This document shows, piece after piece, positions 7,029 through 14,151 of a stretch of 14,188 bases of DNA. Below the pieces are notes generated by a model, which saw nothing but the letters and a program-made list of their open reading frames with translations, ran no database searches and was not told where the DNA came from. The first letter of the stretch is position 1; each line of letters begins with the position of its first letter. Both the position numbers and the translations under genes were made by a program. Source of the DNA: Anaerolineaceae bacterium UBA700. GTDB taxonomy: Bacteria > Chloroflexota > Anaerolineae > Anaerolineales > Anaerolineaceae. Where the stretch lies: NCBI GenBank assembly GCA_002298885.1, contig DBMK01000170.1, forward strand, positions 1 through 14,188, written 5' to 3'.

Positions 7029-8630
7029 ATGACCTATACCCCTGAGATGATTGAGCTGATCAAAGTCGTGGAAGCCACACGCCAAACGCGTACCGGGCAG
7101 CGTTTTCCCTCGATGACCATGGAAGAGCGCGAGGCGGTGCTTAATTCGTTTCACCCGGACTACATTAAGGCCAACATGCGCGAAATCCGGGTCGGCGTTG
7201 ACAAGGGCAACCGCATGCCGCTCGAGCTGGCGGACGTGCTGGAAGGGCGGCCGCGCATCAGCCCGGATTTCGACCTGAGCAAGCCTGAGATCGACACGGA
7301 CGTGCTGGTGGTGGGCGGCGGAGGCGCCGGCTCGAGCGCGGCCATCCTGGCCAGCGACGGCGGGGCCAACGTGACCCAGGTGACCAAACTGCGCCTGGGC
7401 GACGCCAACACGATGATGGCCCAGGGGGGCATCCAGGCCGCCGACCGGCCTGAGGACAGCCCGGCCATCCATTACCTGGACGTGGTCGGCGGCGGCCATT
7501 TTACCAACCACCCCGACCTGGTTGAGGCGCTGGTGAAGGATGCGCCCGAAGTGATCCAATGGCTGGAACACCTGGGCGCCATGTTCGACAAGCTGCCGGA
7601 CGGGAGCATGTACGAGGAACACGGCGGCGGGACCAGCCGCAAGCGTATGCACTGCGCTCGGGATTACACCGGGGCCGAAATCATGCGCACCCTGCGCGAC
7701 GAAGTGCGCAACCGCTCTAACATCGACGTGATCGAATTCTGCGCCGCGGTGGAGCTGGTGCTGGACGAACAGGGCAAAGCCTGCGGGGCGATCCTGTACA
7801 ACATGGAGACCGAGCACTATTTCTACGCCCGGGCCCGGGCGGTGGTGCTGGCCACCGGCGGCAGCGGACGCCTGCATTACCAGGCCTTCCCCACCACAAA
7901 CCATTACGGCGCCACCGGCGACGGGCTGGTGATGGCATACCGGGCCGGAGCGAGCCTGGTCTTTCTGGACACGATGCAGTATCACCCAACCGGGGCGGCC
8001 TACCCGGAACAGATCCTTGGCCAACTGGTGACCGAAAAGGTGCGCAGCCTGGGCGCCCAGCCGGTGAACATCAAGGGCGAGCAGTTCGTCTACCCATTGG
8101 AGCCGCGCGACGTGGAAGCCGCGGCGTTTATCCGAGAATGCAGCGAACGAAAACTGGGAATCATCACGCCTTCGGGACAGCCCACCGTGTGGCTGGATAC
8201 GCCCATGATCGACCTGATCCACGGGCCGGGGACGGTCACCAAAGCGCTGCCGGCCATGGCGCGCCAGTACAAACGCTTCAACATCGATATGGCCAAAGAG
8301 CCGATCCTGGTCTACCCCACCCTGCACTACCAGAACGGCGGGGCCAGGATCGAAACTGATTGCTCGACGAGTGTGCCGGGGCTGTTCATGGCCGGCGAAG
8401 TAAGCGGCGGCGTGCACGGGCGCAACCGCCTGATGGGCAACAGCCTGCTGGACGTATGCGTGTTCGGCCGGCGGGCGGGGGTGGCGGCAGCCGCTTACTT
8501 CCCGGGCGTCACCCTGGGAGCGCCTAACCTGGCGCACGTAGCGGCCTGGAATAAAGAATTAGACGACGCTGGGTTGAATGGAAAGATCCATTCGCCTATC
8601 TTGCTTCCAAATTACACAAGGTCCGTATAA
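7029..8630 (+). CDS. frdA: Soluble fumarate reductase/succinate dehydrogenase type flavoprotein
   Basis: A 533-residue catalytic subunit predicted to reduce fumarate to succinate or run in reverse. The FAD fold GGGGAG is at 96-101. Residues matching the known catalytic set are visible: His319 (YHPTG), Arg360 (EPRDV, the proton-relay arginine), His433 (LHYQNGG) and Arg467 (HGRNRL). The position of the histidine that binds FAD covalently in SdhA/FrdA is Asn127 (ANTMMAQGG), so FAD is probably bound non-covalently, as I recall for methanogen thiol:fumarate reductase. About 88 residues precede the FAD fold, without a signal peptide, and only about 50 follow the last conserved block, so the usual C-terminal helical domain is mostly missing. 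The site GAGAGGA at 7014-7020 sits eight bases before the ATG. Alternative substrates related to fumarate cannot be excluded, but the conserved residues favour fumarate/succinate. Confidence 0.88.
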   Translation: MTYTPEMIELIKVVEATRQTRTGQRFPSMTMEEREAVLNSFHPDYIKANMREIRVGVDKGNRMPLELADVLEGRPRISPDFDLSKPEIDTDVLVVGGGGAGSSAAILASDGGANVTQVTKLRLGDANTMMAQGGIQAADRPEDSPAIHYLDVVGGGHFTNHPDLVEALVKDAPEVIQWLEHLGAMFDKLPDGSMYEEHGGGTSRKRMHCARDYTGAEIMRTLRDEVRNRSNIDVIEFCAAVELVLDEQGKACGAILYNMETEHYFYARARAVVLATGGSGRLHYQAFPTTNHYGATGDGLVMAYRAGASLVFLDTMQYHPTGAAYPEQILGQLVTEKVRSLGAQPVNIKGEQFVYPLEPRDVEAAAFIRECSERKLGIITPSGQPTVWLDTPMIDLIHGPGTVTKALPAMARQYKRFNIDMAKEPILVYPTLHYQNGGARIETDCSTSVPGLFMAGEVSGGVHGRNRLMGNSLLDVCVFGRRAGVAAAAYFPGVTLGAPNLAHVAAWNKELDDAGLNGKIHSPILLPNYTRSV

Positions 8631-8644
8631 AAAAGGAGAAGCCT

Positions 8645-9922
8645 ATGATCAAAATAACTCCAGAACTCGCCCTGGAATACCACAGCAGGGGCGGCCGACC
8701 CGGCAAGATTTCAGTAGTTCCCACCAAGCCATTGGAGACCCAGCTCGATTTGAGCCTGGCGTACACGCCCGGCGTGGCCATCCCGGTGTTGGAGATCGAA
8801 AAGGACCCGGACTGCGTCTACGAGTACACCGACAAGGGCAACCTGGTGGCGGTCATTTCCAACGGCACGGCCATCCTGGGGCTGGGCAACCGCGGCCCGC
8901 TGGCCTCCAAGCCGGTCATGGAGGGCAAGGGCGTCCTGTTTAAGAGGTTCGCTGATATCGATGTGTTCGACATCGAGATCGAGGCCAAATCTTGCGAGGA
9001 TATGATCCACATCATCGCCGCCATGGGGCCCACTTTCGGCGGCATCAACCTGGAGGACATCAAGGCTCCGGAGTGCTTCGAGGTGGAGCAGACCCTGCAG
9101 TCGATGATGGATATTCCCGTTTTCCACGATGACCAGCACGGCACGGCAATCATTTTGGCGGCTGCCTTGCTGAACTGTATGGAGATCACCGGCAAGAAGA
9201 TTGAGCAGCTCAAGGTGGTCTTCTCCGGCGCGGGGGCAGCCGGCATCGCCTGCGCCAACCAACTGCGCACGCTGGGTGTGCCGTGCGACCACATCTGGCT
9301 GTGCGACACCAAGGGGCTGATCTACCAGGGCCGTTGCGAAAACGTGTATCCCGAGAAGCTGTTCTACGCCCAGGGCGACCACCCGGCTACGCTGGCCGAC
9401 GTGATCAAAGATGCGGACGTGTTCGTGGGGGTCTCCGCCGCCGACGTGCTCACCCCGGAGATGCTTTTGACCATGGCCAAGGACCCAATCGTATTTGCTA
9501 TGGCCAACCCGGACCCGGAGATCAAGTACGACCTGGCCAAGGCCACCCGCTCGGACGTGATCATGGCCACCGGACGCTCGGACTTCCCCAATCAGATCAA
9601 TAACGTGCTGGGCTTCCCCTTCATTTTCCGCGGCGCGTTGGACGTGCGGGCGCGCAAGATCAACGAGGAGATGAAGCTGGCCGCCTCGTACGCCCTGGCC
9701 GCGCTGGCCAAGGAGCCGGTCCCGGATGAAGTCTGCAAGGCCTACAATGTGGACCACCTGGAGTTCGGGCGGGATTACATCGTGCCCAAGCCCCTCGACC
9801 GGCGGGTGGTGGTGTGGGAAGCCCCCGCCGTGGCCAAGGCCGCCATGGATTCGGGCGTAGCCCGGTTGAAAATCGACGTGGAGGAGTACCGCCAGAGGCT
9901 GGCAAAGAAGTTTGGGGTATAG
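8645..9922 (+). CDS. Malic enzyme (malate dehydrogenase, decarboxylating)
   Basis: A 425-residue cytoplasmic enzyme converting malate to pyruvate and CO2 with reduction of NAD or NADP. The catalytic tyrosine is in AYTPGVA (Tyr40), the catalytic lysine in KPVMEGK (Lys95), metal ligands in NLEDIKAP (Glu137/Asp138) and FHDDQHGTA (Asp162/163), and the cofactor fold is GAGAAG (195-200). The conserved ANPDPEI (about 287) and [22 protein letters not shown] region (312-333) are present. The length fits the compact bacterial form without a phosphotransacetylase-like tail. Cofactor preference cannot be read safely from the sequence. It starts 14 bases after the flavoprotein gene, with AAGGAG six bases before the ATG, so it is the last gene of the operon. 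There it could supply NAD(P)H to the NfnL module, or form malate from pyruvate on the way to fumarate. Confidence 0.95.
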   Translation: MIKITPELALEYHSRGGRPGKISVVPTKPLETQLDLSLAYTPGVAIPVLEIEKDPDCVYEYTDKGNLVAVISNGTAILGLGNRGPLASKPVMEGKGVLFKRFADIDVFDIEIEAKSCEDMIHIIAAMGPTFGGINLEDIKAPECFEVEQTLQSMMDIPVFHDDQHGTAIILAAALLNCMEITGKKIEQLKVVFSGAGAAGIACANQLRTLGVPCDHIWLCDTKGLIYQGRCENVYPEKLFYAQGDHPATLADVIKDADVFVGVSAADVLTPEMLLTMAKDPIVFAMANPDPEIKYDLAKATRSDVIMATGRSDFPNQINNVLGFPFIFRGALDVRARKINEEMKLAASYALAALAKEPVPDEVCKAYNVDHLEFGRDYIVPKPLDRRVVVWEAPAVAKAAMDSGVARLKIDVEEYRQRLAKKFGV

Positions 9923-9930
9923 GAAGACCT

Positions 9931-9990
9931 AACCCCCCGGCTCCCTTCCCTGACCCTTACAGGGTGCTTCGCGAAGGGAAGGGGGAGGTT
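9931..9990. repeat. C-rich dispersed repeat hairpin
   Basis: An imperfect inverted repeat pairs AACC and CTCCCTTCCC (9931-9950) with GGGAAGGGGGAGGTT (9976-9990). Inside it are a small stem ACCCT/AGGGT (9953-9957 with 9961-9965) and the palindrome CTTCGCGAAG (9967-9976). The start CCTAACCCCCCGGC resembles CCTCACCCCCCGGC near 14152, and part of it recurs inverted at 7-21. It begins just past the malic enzyme stop and may add to transcript ending or 3' protection. Confidence 0.65.
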
Positions 9991-9994
9991 TAAT

Positions 9995-10040
9995 ATGCGG
10001 AGTTTTTGGCGGACTAGTCCGTCAAAAACTCCGCATTTTT
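9995..10040 (+). terminator. Strong intrinsic terminator of the redox operon
   Basis: The 14-base arm ATGCGGAGTTTTTG (from 9995) is exactly complementary to CAAAAACTCCGCAT (ending 10036). A G-T wobble pair and the inner CGGA/TCCG stem around a CTAG loop complete a stem of about 19 pairs. A run of five T follows (10036-10040). It lies about 70 bases after the malic enzyme gene and should end the six-gene transcript. The A-rich inner arm leaves some possibility that it also works on the other strand. Confidence 0.88.
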
Positions 10041-10097
10041 AATTTCTAACCGCCCTGGCTTGGAGGGTAGAGATGAGGCGGAGGCTAGGGGAACGCC

Positions 10098-10220
10098 GTG
10101 CTGGATATGGCGCCGGAAGCTGCGGCCTGGGCCTTGAACGGCGTGGTAGGGCTGGATAAATCGCTGCCGCTTCAAGATAAGGACGAGCTGCGTTTCTTCC
10201 GGGTAGGCGCAGGGGGTTGA
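10098..10220 (+). pseudogene. Possible C-terminal remnant of a MoaD/ThiS-like sulfur carrier
   Basis: A 41-codon frame from GTG 10098 to TGA 10220 encodes about 40 residues ending DELRFFRVGAGG. An NG turn, an LPLQDKDEL segment and a terminal Gly-Gly are the pattern of the last part of beta-grasp sulfur carriers such as MoaD and ThiS. Those proteins are normally 65 to 90 residues, so the N-terminal half is missing. An in-frame TAG lies just upstream, and no convincing ribosome binding site or matching N-terminal sequence was found in other frames. Codon use is GC-rich and coding-like, unlike the AT-rich DNA that follows. This may be a decayed gene end. The identification rests on a short stretch and is tentative. 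Confidence 0.35.
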
Positions 10221-10260
10221 CCTTAAACATTAGAAATGGTTGTGCAACTCTCCGGCGCAA

Positions 10261-10289
10261 TTGACAGCGACTGGATATTAACCTATAAT
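10261..10289 (+). promoter_or_regulatory. Consensus sigma-70 promoter for the sugar ABC transporter
   Basis: TTGACA at 10261-10266 and TATAAT at 10284-10289 are both exact consensus hexamers, separated by the optimal 17 bases. The surrounding DNA is AT-rich compared with the flanking genes. Transcription would start near 10296 and run into the binding-protein gene at 10693. A second TATAAT lies at 10329-10334, where the nearest -35-like hexamer (TTGTCA, 10302) is 21 bases away and so less likely to work. Confidence 0.75.
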
Positions 10290-10295
10290 TTATCC

Positions 10296-10692
10296 ATAAA
10301 GTTGTCAAACAAACTCGCATGTTTTTAATATAATCTTCAGCGTGGTTAAGTAGGGCGGCCTGAGGTTTGACCACCATAACAAAGCAGGATAGACCGAATC
10401 GAAAAAGAGTGATCGGGAAGATAATAAGCAAACAGGTGCAACTTTTCTTCTGGCTGATTGTTCTAACGACGGGTGTTATGCGGAAGGTATCCAGTCCTTA
10501 CAATTTATTGCACTTTTCCCAGGAAAAACATCAACTCTTTACGTGTTAACTTTGATGTGCTTCCAGGCGTCTGATTAAAGCAAGAAAAATACGACCAATA
10601 GGAGGTGAAAAAGCATAATTTAGTCGAGAATGCACGTTCTCAGCCCAAGGTCGTGAAATCTCAAATCGATACTTTAGAAAAAGGAGAACAAA
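10296..10692 (+). other. Long AT-rich leader before the binding-protein gene
   Basis: Nearly 400 bases separate the promoter from the first transporter codon. No known riboswitch, tRNA-like fold or convincing ORF was recognised. Visible structure is limited to a small dyad TTTTCC/GGAAAA (10514-10527) and a weak GTGGT/ACCAC pairing (10342-10374). A purine-rich ribosome-site-like AGGAGGTGA at about 10600-10608 has no start codon at the right distance. The true ribosome site AAAGGAG lies just before ATG 10693. The leader may hold an operator, a regulatory RNA or a lost short gene. Confidence 0.4.
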
Positions 10693-11979
10693 ATGCCCAA
10701 GAAGTTAATGCCCTTGATCAGTATTTTGATGATCGTTTCGTTCGTATTAGCCGCCTGCGCCCCGGCTGCCACCCCCGAGCCCACTCAGCCACCGGCGCCC
10801 ACCAGCGCCCCGGCAGCCACCCAGCCCCCTGCTGCTACCCAGCCGCCAGCTCCAACTCAGCCGCCTGCGCCAACGGCGACGACCGCGCCCGCCAAGGTAA
10901 CCGAAGTCACCCTCTGGCACGCCTACGGCACCGGCTCTGCTGAAGAGACGGCTCTCGCCAAAGTGCTTGCCAAAGCCGCAACCGACATGCCGGACATCAA
11001 GATCAACGTCCTGCAGATCCCCTTTAACGACATCTTCAACAAATACCGCACCGACGTTGCAGCCGGCGGCGGACCAGACCTGTTCGTGGCCCCGAATGAC
11101 TCGCTGGGCGACGATGCTCGCGCCGGGTTGCTCGACGACATCACCAGCCTGGCCGCCGGCAAACTGTCCGGTGTCAGCCAGCTCGGTATCGACGGCATGA
11201 CCGTGGGCGGCAAGCTCTACGGTATTCCCGAATCCATGAAAGCTCTGGCCTTCTGGTACAACACCGACATGCTGAAGACGCCCCCGGCGACCACCGATGA
11301 CCTGCTCAAACTGATGCAGGGCGGCACGCCGATCTCGATCAGCTACGGCTGCTACCACCAGTATGGCTTCTACGCAGCCTTCGGCGGCGATATCTTCGAC
11401 TCGAACTGGAAAGTTGTCGCCGACCAGGGCACCGGCGTAATCGATGCCATGACTTACTTGAACACACTGTACCAGATCTCCAAGAAGAACGGCTGGCCCA
11501 AGACCGATACGGACGGCCTGGCTCCCTTCACCGAAGGCAAGATGGCTGCCATCACTAACGGCAACTGGGCAATGGGCGATTATGTAAAGGCCCTGGGCGA
11601 CAAACTGGCTGTTGCGCCGCTGCCCGCCGGCCCGAAAGGCCCCGCTAAACCCCTGCTGGGCATCGACGGCTTCTACTTCAACCCCAACGGCACTGTGAAG
11701 GACGCCGCCCTTAAGGTTGCCCTTTACCTGACCAATCAAGGTTCCCAGCAGATCATGATGGACGACGCCGGCCACGTTCCGGTGCGCACGGACGTCACCA
11801 TCACCAATCCATTGATCAAGGGTCTCGTGGATGCCTTCAACAAGGGCAACACCATCCGCCCGCAGGTTCCGCAGCTTGGCCTGTACTGGACCAACTTCTG
11901 CGGCACCGACCAGGTGTACGAAAAAGGCACCTCCCCTGCGGATTGGATCAAGACCGCCACCGCGGCCTCGAACAAATAA
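10693..11979 (+). CDS. Sugar ABC transporter substrate-binding lipoprotein (MalE-like)
   Basis: A 428-residue extracellular solute-binding protein. A lipoprotein signal has a lysine-bearing start, a hydrophobic core (5-19) and lipobox LAAC with Cys22. Residues 23-68 are a Pro/Ala/Thr/Gln-rich linker, followed by the family 1 binding domain starting at VTLWHAYG (72-79). Features of the maltose/oligosaccharide class include GGGPDLFV (125-132), GKLYGIPES (173-181), ALAFWYNTDML (184-194), FTEGKMAAITNGNW (279-292) and a late VPVRTDV segment. The protein should bind a sugar outside the membrane and deliver it to the permeases encoded downstream. The exact sugar cannot be read from the sequence. It is transcribed from the promoter at 10261, and a hairpin-bearing spacer separates it from the permeases. 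Confidence 0.93.
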   Translation: MPKKLMPLISILMIVSFVLAACAPAATPEPTQPPAPTSAPAATQPPAATQPPAPTQPPAPTATTAPAKVTEVTLWHAYGTGSAEETALAKVLAKAATDMPDIKINVLQIPFNDIFNKYRTDVAAGGGPDLFVAPNDSLGDDARAGLLDDITSLAAGKLSGVSQLGIDGMTVGGKLYGIPESMKALAFWYNTDMLKTPPATTDDLLKLMQGGTPISISYGCYHQYGFYAAFGGDIFDSNWKVVADQGTGVIDAMTYLNTLYQISKKNGWPKTDTDGLAPFTEGKMAAITNGNWAMGDYVKALGDKLAVAPLPAGPKGPAKPLLGIDGFYFNPNGTVKDAALKVALYLTNQGSQQIMMDDAGHVPVRTDVTITNPLIKGLVDAFNKGNTIRPQVPQLGLYWTNFCGTDQVYEKGTSPADWIKTATAASNK

Positions 11980-11989
11980 TTGTTCTACG

Positions 11990-12021
11990 CTGCTGACGAT
12001 GGCTAACCAATCCGTCAACAG
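11990..12021 (+). other. Imperfect hairpin after the binding-protein gene
   Basis: The bases CTGCTGACGATGG (11990-12002) can pair with CCAATCCGTCAACAG (12007-12021) around a CTAA loop, with one mismatch and two single-base bulges. A smaller perfect stem, GAACAA/TTGTTC (11970-11975 with 11980-11985), spans the stop codon. With the stronger hairpin that follows, this fits a structured 3' end of the binding-protein message. Confidence 0.4.
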
Positions 12022-12033
12022 TCTGTAAAAGTA

Positions 12034-12076
12034 TCTAAGCGAGCAGGGGAAACCCTGCTCGCTTAGAACTTTTCTT
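12034..12076 (+). terminator. Attenuator-like hairpin between binding protein and permeases
   Basis: A perfect 15-pair stem (12034-12048 with 12053-12067) built on AAGCGAGCAGGG and CCCTGCTCGCTT is closed by a GAAA tetraloop. A T-rich run TTTTCTT starts three bases later (12070-12076). In binding-protein ABC operons such a spacer often stops or protects most transcripts, so the binding protein is made in excess over the permeases. It could work as a partial terminator or as a barrier to 3' exonucleases; the sequence alone does not say which. No promoter for the permeases was recognised after it. Confidence 0.8.
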
Positions 12077-12104
12077 AAATTCAATTATCAAATCGGAGGC
12101 ACCC

Positions 12105-13118
12105 ATGGCATCTACATCTACTGCTATGAAAATCAAAAAGATATCTCCTGGCCGACGGGCTTTTACTCCTTACCTGTATCTTTTGCCTGCCTTTGCCGTG
12201 ATGGGTGTTATTACCTTTTATCCTCTGATCTACCAGGTAATCATTTCCTTCACCGATTTCAGCACGAAGGACCTCCTGCTTCAATTGAATTCCCCAAAAC
12301 TGAACCAGGTGGGTCTTCAAAATTACATCAATATTTTCACCGGCGGACTGCCCGTCCAGGATTTCGATTTCTTGCGGGTTCTCACTTATAACTTCTGGTG
12401 GGCGATTACCAACGTAGCGGTCCACGTCCCGGCTGGGATTTTGATTGCTACCTTGATGAATATCAATGGGATCTGGTTCAAGCGAATTTACCGGGCCATT
12501 TACGTGCTGCCCGTGGTAGTTCCACCGATTGTGGTTGGAACCGTCTGGCGCAATATTTTCGACGAAAATTACGGCGCAATGAACCAGGCGCTGACTTCAA
12601 TTTCGCATTTCTTTGGCTCGGTCGATCCAGTCCACATCCGCTGGCTGGCACAAACTACTCCCCCCATTCCCTGGCTGTTGCCAAATGGCCCTCTGCCGCC
12701 GGCTTATTACGCCATGATGATCGCCAATTTCTGGCTGGGATGGCCGTTCATGGTGCTGGTTGCCACAGGCGCCCTGCAGAGCATTCCAAAGGAGCTGTAC
12801 GAGGCCGCCTCAATCGATGGGGCTTCGAAATCGTACCAGTTCTGGAATATTACCTTGCCCCTCCTGCGGCCTGCCATGGTACCGGCAGCAATTTATGGTT
12901 TTACACTTTCATTTAACCTGTTTAACTTCGTGTACTTCCTAACCGGCGGAGGTCCGGCGCGCATGACGGAGATATTGGTTACGTTCTCGTACGACCTCGT
13001 GCGTAACCTCCGTCTGTACGGCGCGGCCGGAGCATTCTCGGTGATCATCTTCTTCGTGGTGCTCATCGTCTTCCTGATCACCAACCGGATTACCCGGGCA
13101 ACAGAAAGCTACACATAG
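12105..13118 (+). CDS. Sugar ABC transporter permease, MalF-like
   Basis: A 337-residue inner-membrane permease, predicted to form half of the sugar channel. Hydrophobic segments are visible near 22-48, 97-119, 131-149, 201-223, 259-281 and 307-327. The cytoplasmic EAA loop that docks on the ATPase is EAASIDGASKSYQFWNITLP (233-252), with the conserved Glu-Ala-Ala, Gly239 and final Leu-Pro. A polar segment at about 165-200 between two membrane helices is longer than in many relatives. GGAGG at 12095-12099 sits five bases before the ATG. It is followed after 8 bases by the second permease gene, so the two are translated together. The sugar is not known from the sequence. Confidence 0.93.
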   Translation: MASTSTAMKIKKISPGRRAFTPYLYLLPAFAVMGVITFYPLIYQVIISFTDFSTKDLLLQLNSPKLNQVGLQNYINIFTGGLPVQDFDFLRVLTYNFWWAITNVAVHVPAGILIATLMNINGIWFKRIYRAIYVLPVVVPPIVVGTVWRNIFDENYGAMNQALTSISHFFGSVDPVHIRWLAQTTPPIPWLLPNGPLPPAYYAMMIANFWLGWPFMVLVATGALQSIPKELYEAASIDGASKSYQFWNITLPLLRPAMVPAAIYGFTLSFNLFNFVYFLTGGGPARMTEILVTFSYDLVRNLRLYGAAGAFSVIIFFVVLIVFLITNRITRATESYT

Positions 13119-13126
13119 GGACAGCC

Positions 13127-14146
13127 ATGGCCACAATAGCTCAGACTACCAAACCGAAAAATGCGCTGACCCGCTTCTTCAATATGGATACCTCCGGCAG
13201 CAAGGGCAGCGGAGAAAAATTACCCCTTTGGCGCCAACTGCTCATCCAGTTGCTGTGCATTGTAATCACCATCGAAGTAATGTTCCCCATCATGTACATC
13301 ATCACGATGTCCTTGAGCCCAAAAGATACCCGCCCATCCACCCTGCAGCTCTTCCCAACCGAGGTTTCGTTCAATTCCTACCTCCAGGTATTGGACCATC
13401 CGACAGCCAACCCGGTTTCTTTTACGCAACTATTGTTAAACAGCGTCGGGCTGTCGGTGAGCGTTGGGCTGCTGGCGCTGTTGATCGCGGTTTCAGCCGC
13501 CTACGCCTTCAGCCGTTTCAAGTTCAAGCTGCGGCAGGTGCTGATGATCCTGGTATTTGTGCCCCTGTTGATGCCAGCCGTAGGCCTTTCCACGCCGCTT
13601 TTCCTGCTGCTGAATAACTTCAGGCTGCTTGACTGCGGAAATTCGGTGATTGCAGTGGTCCCGTTCACTACCTGCGTTGCGGGCGTTACCGGGAAAGTTG
13701 TGCTCAACCTGCGCGATTCGCTCTACGGCGTTGGAATCGCCATGATCTCCGGGGCGCTGCCATTCGCCGTGTGGAATTTGAAGGGCTACCTGGATACCAT
13801 CCCCAAGGAATTGGAAGAGGCAGCGGCCATCGACGGGGCCGGCTCTAACCAGATCTTCTTCCAGATCGTGCTGCCGCTGGCGCTGCCGCAACTGGTGGTG
13901 ACGTTCTTCCTGGGCTTCATCGGACACTGGCAGGAGTTCGTTTTACCCTGGCTGTTCCTGACCAAACCAGAGAACTACACCCTGGCAATGACGCTTTATA
14001 ACATGACCGGCCAATACGCCAACGCCATCCCGTGGAACCGGTTTGCGGCGATGGCGATCATCGTCGCCTTACCGGTTGCCATCATCTACGTCGTCCTGCA
14101 AAAACAAATTGTGGGCGGCCTGACGACGGGTGGAGTGAAGGGTTAA
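13127..14146 (+). CDS. Sugar ABC transporter permease, MalG-like
   Basis: A 339-residue inner-membrane permease, the partner of the MalF-like protein. Hydrophobic segments lie near 37-61, 103-128, 137-163, 204-217, 251-275 and 308-325. Its EAA loop is EAAAIDGAGSNQIFFQIVLP (231-250), and the CUT1-type stretches LPFAVWNLKGY (211-221) and IPKELEEAA are clear. Between LLNNFRLLD and SGALPFAVW there are about 30 more residues than in the classical MalG pattern, with Cys170 and Cys183 and an LRDSLYGVG segment; I think related permeases share part of this. No ATPase gene follows within the window, so a shared MalK/MsmX-type ATPase encoded elsewhere, or a gene beyond the edge, is likely. Confidence 0.93.
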   Translation: MATIAQTTKPKNALTRFFNMDTSGSKGSGEKLPLWRQLLIQLLCIVITIEVMFPIMYIITMSLSPKDTRPSTLQLFPTEVSFNSYLQVLDHPTANPVSFTQLLLNSVGLSVSVGLLALLIAVSAAYAFSRFKFKLRQVLMILVFVPLLMPAVGLSTPLFLLLNNFRLLDCGNSVIAVVPFTTCVAGVTGKVVLNLRDSLYGVGIAMISGALPFAVWNLKGYLDTIPKELEEAAAIDGAGSNQIFFQIVLPLALPQLVVTFFLGFIGHWQEFVLPWLFLTKPENYTLAMTLYNMTGQYANAIPWNRFAAMAIIVALPVAIIYVVLQKQIVGGLTTGGVKG

Positions 14147-14151
14147 AAAAA

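Noticed and set aside
6981..8537. Long open frame on the - strand opposite the flavoprotein gene (518 residues)
   Set aside because: It is rich in His, Gln, Val and Arg in a pattern typical of an antisense shadow, with no family signature.
6325..8630. Aspartate oxidase or membrane succinate dehydrogenase as the identity of this gene pair
   Set aside because: Aspartate oxidase has no dedicated Fe-S partner, and no membrane anchor genes are present; the Fe-S subunit and Hdr context fit a soluble fumarate reductase type enzyme better.
10039..10431. 130-residue frame on the - strand of the intergenic region
   Set aside because: It runs through the promoter, the AT-rich start of the leader and the putative MoaD/ThiS remnant in antisense, is basic and proline-rich without a domain, and ends inside the terminator.
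10630..10656. Possible eight-residue leader peptide starting at ATG 10630
   Set aside because: The nearest strong ribosome-site-like motif ends 21 bases earlier, too far, and the peptide has no run of codons suggesting attenuation.
10605..10943. Frame with GTG start overlapping the 5' end of the binding-protein gene
   Set aside because: The GTG is inside the AGGAGGTGA motif itself, so the motif cannot serve as its ribosome site, and the later part is an out-of-frame reading of the lipoprotein linker.
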